Source of the DNA: Acidimicrobiales bacterium
Lineage (GTDB): Bacteria > Actinomycetota > Acidimicrobiia > Acidimicrobiales > MedAcidi-G1
Assembly: GCA_022452145.1 (NCBI GenBank)
Contig: JAKURY010000003.1
Location: 98,986-162,985 of the forward strand
DNA: 64,000 nt
Reading direction: 5' to 3'
In this document: positions 59,093-64,000 of the stretch, one piece after another
Layout of the letters: every line of letters begins with the position of its first letter
Numbering within the stretch: position 1 is the first letter of the stretch
The notes under the pieces: model-generated
Told to the model about the DNA's origin: nothing
Database searches by the model: none
Seen by the model: the letters and a program-made list of their open reading frames with translations, nothing else
Made by a program: the position numbers and the translations under genes

Positions 59093-60709
59093 GTGACGAC
59101 CTACGCGGCCGAGGAATTCAGCCCGGACGAAGCAGACGTACTCCGTCGCTACTTCACGAACCTGGACCAGCCGGTGTTCGCCCTGGTGAACCTTCCCGAG
59201 GTCGTGAAGGGGGCCCTCTTCGCCAGGTACTCGCGGTCGGACAAGAGCCTCCGTCGGCTCTTCCTGGATGAGTTCGTCGGCGAGCTGGACATCTCCGGTG
59301 ACGAGACGATCGATGCCACCGTCGGCCTGCGGCGTGCCGAGGAGCTGTACGACAAGGTCTTCTTCGAGTACGGCGACGACAGCGTGGCCCAGTTGGGCGG
59401 CGTACACCTCGCCTGCGAGCAGGCCTCCAACATCCTGACCAAGGTCCTTGAGTGGGGCCGCCTCATGGCGTATCTGGAGCAGTCGACCCGCTACATCGCC
59501 TACGACTCCAGGCTGGCCGGTCGCTACCGCTACTTCCGTGACCCGGAGGTACTGGCGTCTGCCCTCGGAGCCCGCTACATCTCGGACATGGACCGCCTGT
59601 TCGAGGTCTACACCGACCTCGTCCGTGACATGAACGGGCACTTCCGCGATCGACTGCCCAAGTCGCCCGGTGACTCGGACTTCGTCTACCGGCAGGCCAT
59701 CGCCGCCAAGGCATTCGATGCCGTGAGGGGGGTGCTGCCTGCGGCCTCCCTCTCCAACGTGGGGATCTACGGCACTGGCCAGGCCTACGAATCCCTCCTC
59801 GTGCGCATGCGGGCGCACCCTCTGCCCGAGGCCAACACCTACGCCGAGATGATGCTGGCCGAACTCCGGAAGGTGATCCCGTCGTTCCTGAAGCGGGTGG
59901 ACCTGCCGGACCGCGGCGAAGAGGTGGGCAGGTATGCCTCCGACGTCCGCGAGCGCCTCGAGGACCTGGCCGATGGCTACTTTCCGCCGGGCCAGCCGGT
60001 GGCCGGCTCACCGGTGGTGGACCTGACCGACTGGGACCCTGATGCCGAGGTCAAGTTGGTGGCGGCCGCCCTCTACCCGGTGACCAACCGTTCCGACCGG
60101 GAGGTAGAGGCCAGGGTCCGGGGCATGTCCATCGAGGAGCGACTCACCGTCCTTCGCTCGTTCGTGGGAGACAGGGGCAACCGCCGCCACCGACCGGGTA
60201 GGGCCCTGGAGCGTCCGTCCTACCGATTCGACGTGCTGTCGGACTACGGTGCCTTCCGGGACATGCAGCGCCATCGGATGATGACGCTGGACTGGCAGCG
60301 ACTCTCTCCCGACCACGGATACGTACGGCCCCCCGAGGTGGACGAGGCCGGGGTCGGTGGGCGGTTCGACGCTGCCATGGAGCGCTCCCATGACCTCCAC
60401 GACCTACTCCGGGAGCCGTTCCCGGACCAGGCCCCGTATGCGGTTTCGCTGGCCTACCGCGTCCGGTACCTGATGCACATGAACGCCAGGGAGGCCATGC
60501 ACGTCCTGGAACTGCGATCCACCCCCCAGGGCCACCCCTCGTACCGGGAGGTCGCCCAGCAGATGCACCTCCTCATCGCCGATGTCGCCGGGCACCACGC
60601 CATCGCCGAGATGATGGCCTTCGTGGACCATTCGTCGGAGGCGGAGTTGGAGCGCCTGGATGCCGAACGGCGGGCCGAGAAGAGGCGCCTGGCCCGTGGT
60701 GGGGGTTGA
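59093..60709 (+). CDS. Double-length ThyX-family protein
   Basis: 538 residues, about twice the length of FAD-dependent thymidylate synthase. The first half (about 80-265) has YLEQSTRYI (128-135), matching the NEQSxRY end of the ThyX motif but lacking RHR; it is followed by VLPAASLSN. The second half (about 370-520) has RHRMMTLDW (393-401), the RHR part, and NAREAMHVLELRS. Together the two halves hold the pieces of one motif. Function is unproven: it may be a flavin enzyme other than thymidylate synthase. Confidence 0.8.
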   Translation: MTTYAAEEFSPDEADVLRRYFTNLDQPVFALVNLPEVVKGALFARYSRSDKSLRRLFLDEFVGELDISGDETIDATVGLRRAEELYDKVFFEYGDDSVAQLGGVHLACEQASNILTKVLEWGRLMAYLEQSTRYIAYDSRLAGRYRYFRDPEVLASALGARYISDMDRLFEVYTDLVRDMNGHFRDRLPKSPGDSDFVYRQAIAAKAFDAVRGVLPAASLSNVGIYGTGQAYESLLVRMRAHPLPEANTYAEMMLAELRKVIPSFLKRVDLPDRGEEVGRYASDVRERLEDLADGYFPPGQPVAGSPVVDLTDWDPDAEVKLVAAALYPVTNRSDREVEARVRGMSIEERLTVLRSFVGDRGNRRHRPGRALERPSYRFDVLSDYGAFRDMQRHRMMTLDWQRLSPDHGYVRPPEVDEAGVGGRFDAAMERSHDLHDLLREPFPDQAPYAVSLAYRVRYLMHMNAREAMHVLELRSTPQGHPSYREVAQQMHLLIADVAGHHAIAEMMAFVDHSSEAELERLDAERRAEKRRLARGGG

Positions 60710-60727
60710 TGGCCCGTCGATCCTGTC

Positions 60728-60733
60728 TATGAT
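60728..60733 (+). promoter_or_regulatory. Putative -10 hexamer for the acidic zinc-finger protein gene
   Basis: TATGAT about 39 bases before the ATG at 60772, predicting a short leader that includes GAGGA near the start. Confidence 0.4.
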
Positions 60734-60771
60734 CCCGCCGCGACCAACCGAACGGCCTGCCCGAGGATCCG

Positions 60772-61215
60772 ATGAGTGACGACGTGAGTGACAAGCCGAT
60801 GGACGAGGACCTGGCCGAAGACGAACCTGACGACGACTTCGACGATGGGGACGAGGTCGAGGATCTGAGCGACGACGCCGGCGTGTCGGGCGACAAGGAC
60901 GACGAGGAGGAGGACGACGAGGACGAGGAGGACGGGGCCGGCGCCCATCCCGCCGTAGCGGCCGGTGACGACGAGGACGAACCCGATCCGGACGAAGTGG
61001 AGGCCGACCTGGGTGAGATCCTCCGGGACCGGATCGCCGCCAACGAGGAGGACGACGAGGAGGAGGAGGAGAACGTTCCGGCCCCGGTCCCGACGGGAGA
61101 ACTCGTCGAACGCCAGGACACCGAACTCCATTGTCCGCACTGCTTCCTGCTCATACAGGCCAAGACGGTGGCCGAGACCGGGGAGTGCGGCCACTGCGGC
61201 GGCCCGATCTCCTGA
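60772..61215 (+). CDS. Acidic protein with C-terminal zinc-finger motif (DUF4193-like)
   Basis: 147 residues. About the first 110 are dominated by Asp and Glu and must be disordered; the end has two Cys pairs, HCPHCFLL and GECGHCGGP, that look like a small zinc knuckle. DUF4193 of Actinobacteria is similar (acidic, CxxCFL start of a zinc site), but this protein is longer. Possibly an RNA-polymerase- or ribosome-associated factor; unproven. Confidence 0.65.
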   Translation: MSDDVSDKPMDEDLAEDEPDDDFDDGDEVEDLSDDAGVSGDKDDEEEDDEDEEDGAGAHPAVAAGDDEDEPDPDEVEADLGEILRDRIAANEEDDEEEEENVPAPVPTGELVERQDTELHCPHCFLLIQAKTVAETGECGHCGGPIS

Positions 61216-61246
61216 GCCGGCGACTCCGCCGCTGGAGGAAATCCTG

Positions 61247-61723
61247 ATGGAGGAATCCACCCGTCCGGCCCGACCCGGAGACCTCGCTGTGCTCGTGGAC
61301 CTCGCCACGGCGGCCCGTGGGGAGTTGCTGGACAGGAAGGGCGGCGACGTGGCCGAACGCCTGGATCCCCACCGGCACGATCCTGCTGCCAGGATCGGAA
61401 CTGCACTCGATGATGCGGCGACGGTGCTCCTGGTCGGCACGATCGACGGCACCGTGGTCGGTTACGGCCTGATGACCATGGGCGCGGTGTCTGATGGCTC
61501 TGGACAGGCCGTCGTGGAGGAGATCTTCGTGGAGCCGGAGGCCAGAGCCGTCGGAGTCGGGGAATCGATTCTCGGGGCGCTGCTGGAAGTGGCGAAGGAG
61601 CGGGGGGCCCTGGCCATCCAGTCCGTTGCGTTGCCGGGTGACCGGGCCACCAAGAACTTTTTCGAGACCCATGGGATGGTCGCCAGGGCCATCATCGTCC
61701 ACCGTTGGCTGGACGGCAGGTGA
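61247..61723 (+). CDS. GNAT-family N-acetyltransferase
   Basis: 158 residues. EIFVEPEARAVGVGESILGAL is the acetyl-CoA pyrophosphate loop and FFETHGMVARAI the terminal strand of GNAT enzymes. GGAGGAAA six to thirteen bases before the ATG is the best ribosome site in this part. The TGA overlaps the Nudix GTG. Substrate unknown. Confidence 0.88.
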   Translation: MEESTRPARPGDLAVLVDLATAARGELLDRKGGDVAERLDPHRHDPAARIGTALDDAATVLLVGTIDGTVVGYGLMTMGAVSDGSGQAVVEEIFVEPEARAVGVGESILGALLEVAKERGALAIQSVALPGDRATKNFFETHGMVARAIIVHRWLDGR

Positions 61724-62142
61724 CCGGCGGGCGGCCCGAAATCTGCGTAGGGGCCGTTGCCGTCGACGGCGACCGGATCCTCCTCGTCCGCAGGGGGACC
61801 GAACCGGGCATGGGCCGCTGGTCCCTGCCGGGCGGTCGGGTCGAGGCTGGCGAGGCCGTAGCCGCTGCTGTGTTACGCGAACTTCGGGAGGAGACCGGGC
61901 TGAACGGGGTCTGTGGTCCGGTGGTCGGTTGGGTGGAGCAGATGTCCGTCGACCACCACTTCGTGATCCTCGACTTCCGGGTCGCCATCCTGGACGACGG
62001 CCCGCCGATCGCCGGCTCTGATGCGGACGAGGCAGCCTGGGTGGACCTGGCGTCACTCGACGGCGTTCCCCTGGTGGACGGCCTGGCGTCGTTCCTGGTG
62101 GAACACGACGTGGTTCCGGGGTCATTCCTCTCCCTGGACTGA
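61720..62142 (+). CDS. Nudix hydrolase
   Basis: 140 residues. The Nudix box reads GGRVEAGEAVAAAVLRELRE followed by ETGL, with all metal-binding Glu present; LLVRRGTEPGMGRWSLPGG precedes it. Members hydrolyse nucleoside diphosphates linked to other groups; ADP-ribose or NADH-like substrates are common for this size. GTG start chosen for the four-base overlap with the GNAT stop. Confidence 0.92.
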   Translation: MTGGRPEICVGAVAVDGDRILLVRRGTEPGMGRWSLPGGRVEAGEAVAAAVLRELREETGLNGVCGPVVGWVEQMSVDHHFVILDFRVAILDDGPPIAGSDADEAAWVDLASLDGVPLVDGLASFLVEHDVVPGSFLSLD

Positions 62143-62157
62143 CCCGCGGCTGAGCCT

Positions 62158-62919
62158 TCAGCAGCCCGTCCAGCGGGGCGCCCGCTTCTCCACGAATGCC
62201 CTGGGGCCCTCCCGGAAGTCCTCGGTGCCTACCACCTCCCGAGTGGCGTCGGCTGCGAGGGCGAAGGCGTCGTCGTCTTCCAGCAGGTGGGCTGCCAGCA
62301 CGACCCTTCGGGAGGCACGAACGGCCAGCGGGGCATTGGCGTTGATCACCTCCGCTAGCTCCAGGGCGGCATTCAGGGCCTGGCCGGGCTCGACCAGCCG
62401 GTTCACGAGGCCGTGCAGGTGGGCGGATTCGGCGGAGAGGTCCTCGCCGGTGAGGGCGAGCTCCATGGCGACGTTTCGCGGCAGAGCCCTGGGGAGGCGA
62501 AAGAGGCCTCCGGCGTTTGCCACGAGCGACCGCTTCACCTCGGGCAGGCCGAACCTGGCAACGCTGCTTGCCACCACGAGGTCGCAGGAGAGCACGATCT
62601 CGGTTCCACCGGCCACGGCCGGGCCCTCAACAGCGGCGATCAGGGGCTTGGTGCGGGTCCGACGTACGAGGCCGGCGAACCCGCCGCGTTCGGTGGAGAG
62701 CCTGGCCGAACCGGCGGCGATCGCCTTGAGGTCGGCACCGGCGCAGAACGACGGCCCGTTGCCGCACAGGATCCCGATCCACAGGTCGGCGTCCGATTCG
62801 AGGCGGTCGATCGCAGCCTCGAGGTCCTCGGCGAGCTGCTGGCTCACGGCATTGCGGGCCTCCGGGCGGTTCAGCGTGATGATCGCCACCCGACCGCGGA
62901 CCTCGAAGGTGACCGTCAT
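62158..62919 (-). CDS. Enoyl-CoA hydratase/isomerase family protein (second copy)
   Basis: 253 residues. GPSFCAGADLKAIA forms the oxyanion hole; both acidic residues (AGGTEIV and FGLPEVKR) are kept, so hydratase activity is expected. Leaderless start with TAGGGT seven bases before the ATG. Not part of an acyl-CoA operon here. Confidence 0.92.
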   Translation of the reverse strand: MTVTFEVRGRVAIITLNRPEARNAVSQQLAEDLEAAIDRLESDADLWIGILCGNGPSFCAGADLKAIAAGSARLSTERGGFAGLVRRTRTKPLIAAVEGPAVAGGTEIVLSCDLVVASSVARFGLPEVKRSLVANAGGLFRLPRALPRNVAMELALTGEDLSAESAHLHGLVNRLVEPGQALNAALELAEVINANAPLAVRASRRVVLAAHLLEDDDAFALAADATREVVGTEDFREGPRAFVEKRAPRWTGC

Positions 62920-62926
62920 GCCGACG

Positions 62927-62932
62927 ACCCTA
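62927..62932 (-). promoter_or_regulatory. Leaderless -10 hexamer for the second enoyl-CoA hydratase
   Basis: TAGGGT on the minus strand, 7-base spacer to the ATG at 62919. Confidence 0.6.
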
Positions 62933-62964
62933 CCGAGGGGATGTCGGCTGCCCGGAAGCGGCCG

Positions 62965-63987
62965 TCAGTTGCGTTTGCGCCCGCGGCGGGCCCGGGGCGG
63001 GGCCGTCGGCTCGATTCCGAACGCCGCTGCGATTGCTGGCACGCTCATGGACACCCGCTTCACGGCGTCTAGGAGCTGGTCGCCCGGCTCGGCCGGCAAC
63101 CCGGCGGGGACGACACGCAGGTGGACGGGGGAGAGGGCCACGGCGTCCAGAACGGTGGACCAACGGTCCTGCCCCGTGTCGCTGGTCAGGCTGGCGTCGG
63201 CCATCGCCGCGAGGCGGTCCAGGATCGGTCCCGGGAGCGGGGCGCCGGCCTTGGGAGGTCGGGAGCTGAGGCGCAGCGCCCGGACCACCCTGTCGTCGGC
63301 CAGGGCGGTCGTGACCTCGGCCAGCCAGGCCTGGTGCTCGCGGTCCACCCGAGCCGTCAGCGCCTCGCGGAGCTGATCGGCGAGGGCACGGTTTTCGTCG
63401 GTCTTGAATGCCGACTCGGCGGCCACCACGACCGATCGGAGGTCCCGCAGGTCCACCTCCTCGATGCCGGCCAGTGCGGCGTCGGCGCGGTCCTGCCAGT
63501 CGGCGGTCCTGATGGCGGGGTGGATCCGCTCCGCCAAGGTGAGGAGCAGGTCTGTGGGGATGCCCGGCTGGCCGGCCTCTTCGGCGGCCTGGTTCTGGGC
63601 CTCTACTGCAGCCCTGACCCCGGGTATGCCGTCCCTCGCCAGGATCTGGGCGAGGGGCCGCTGGTCCTCGGGCAGGCCGACGATGGCGGCCTTGCGGTGG
63701 GTGCGGCGTGGGCGGAGGCGTCGCGCCCGCGGCTTGGCGTCGGCGGTGGGGGTCTTACGTGGTCGACGGCCGGTCTGGCCCCCACGCCTGGAGGCGTCAC
63801 GTCCCGCGTCGTCAGCCCCGCCGTCACGTCGTCGCCGGCGGTCTCCGTCGGGGCGGTCCGTCCCGTCCCGCTTCGCTCGCCCGTCGCCGTCACGTCTCTC
63901 GCGTCGTCCCCGACGGTCTCCCTCGCGTCGCCCACCGGAACGGTCGCCATCGCGACGACCACGCCCACCGGCCAACTTCGTGGTCAC
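62965..63987 (-). CDS. Arg-rich protein with a disordered N-terminus, unknown
   Basis: 340 residues. The first 100 are a low-complexity Arg/Gly/Asp tract of RRD and GDR repeats, typical of RNA-binding disordered tails; the remaining 240 form a helical domain (LPEDQRPLAQILARDGIPGVRAAV and on) without a match I recognise. GTG start near the window edge with no ribosome site visible, so the true start could be further upstream, outside the window. Very basic overall; an RNA- or ribosome-linked role is only a guess. Confidence 0.6.
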   Translation of the reverse strand: MTTKLAGGRGRRDGDRSGGRREGDRRGRRERRDGDGRAKRDGTDRPDGDRRRRRDGGADDAGRDASRRGGQTGRRPRKTPTADAKPRARRLRPRRTHRKAAIVGLPEDQRPLAQILARDGIPGVRAAVEAQNQAAEEAGQPGIPTDLLLTLAERIHPAIRTADWQDRADAALAGIEEVDLRDLRSVVVAAESAFKTDENRALADQLREALTARVDREHQAWLAEVTTALADDRVVRALRLSSRPPKAGAPLPGPILDRLAAMADASLTSDTGQDRWSTVLDAVALSPVHLRVVPAGLPAEPGDQLLDAVKRVSMSVPAIAAAFGIEPTAPPRARRGRKRN

Positions 63988-64000
63988 AAGGGGCTCACTG

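Noticed and set aside
62021..63376. 451-codon plus-strand open frame
   Set aside because: It is antisense to the second enoyl-CoA hydratase and the Arg-rich gene; composition is repetitive Ser/Arg/Pro.
1..64000. tRNA, rRNA, tmRNA or insertion sequence
   Set aside because: No T-loop GGTTCGAATC-type sequences in intergenic gaps, no rRNA-like conserved blocks and no transposase-like frame or terminal inverted repeats were found by reading.

Overview
This is a GC-rich, gene-dense actinobacterial segment. The main evidence is a complete Pup-proteasome locus (mpa, dop, pup, prcB, prcA, pafA, pafB, pafC, then tatB, tatC and helY) in the same order as the Mycobacterium tuberculosis Rv2118c-Rv2092c region, plus an F420 cofactor synthase of the fused FbiC type and a DUF3151 gene. 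GTG starts, 1-4 base stop/start overlaps and the gene content fit a free-living, possibly marine, member of the class Acidimicrobiia; that placement is an inference. No tRNA, rRNA, CRISPR array, insertion sequence or phage module was found.

Layout. 1-4.4 kb: accessory metabolism and repair (luciferase-like oxidoreductase, enoyl-CoA hydratase, deoxynucleotidase-like HAD protein, SDR, AlkB) and a small membrane protein with its own terminator. 4.8-17.1 kb: a cell-surface glycan cluster with two SGNH hydrolases, a GT2 glycosyltransferase with its DUF2304 partner, four polytopic sugar transferases, a polysaccharide deacetylase and a UDP-galactopyranose-mutase-like flavoprotein. 17.1-17.9 kb: 800 bp without a convincing gene between two convergent gene ends. 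17.9-25.7 kb: housekeeping genes including an atypical pyruvate kinase, MobA, a rhodanese, RNase D and a ClC channel. 25.8-29.6 kb: a glycolate oxidase operon (glcD-glcE-glcF plus a small ORF). 29.6-32.4 kb: an HxlR regulator translationally coupled to fbiC. 32.5-35.6 kb: transketolase and transaldolase. 35.7-37.2 kb: a FIST-domain protein and partner. 37.3-42.8 kb: PBP4, a Lon-N-domain protein, three small proteins (two clearly membrane-bound), and a tRNA T-loop modification set (TtuB-like sulfur carrier, TtuA thiolase, TrmI m1A58 methylase) followed by a periplasmic protease. 43.3-57.2 kb: the proteasome, signal peptidase, Tat and HelY region. 57.2-64 kb: M20 hydrolase, a double-length ThyX homologue, GNAT, Nudix, a second enoyl-CoA hydratase and an Arg-rich protein.

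Two themes stand out. First, about two dozen genes at the head of transcription units carry a TAnnnT hexamer exactly 6-9 bases before an ATG or GTG with no Shine-Dalgarno sequence, which indicates widespread leaderless transcription. These hexamers also divide the proteasome locus into separate promoter units. Second, the ttuB-ttuA-trmI operon predicts 2-thiolated U54 together with m1A58 in tRNA, a combination characterised in thermophiles. It sits directly beside the Pup locus, so two unrelated small C-terminal-tail protein systems are neighbours. Intervals are coding sequences including the stop codon; starts were chosen from Shine-Dalgarno sites, stop/start overlaps or leaderless -10 hexamers.
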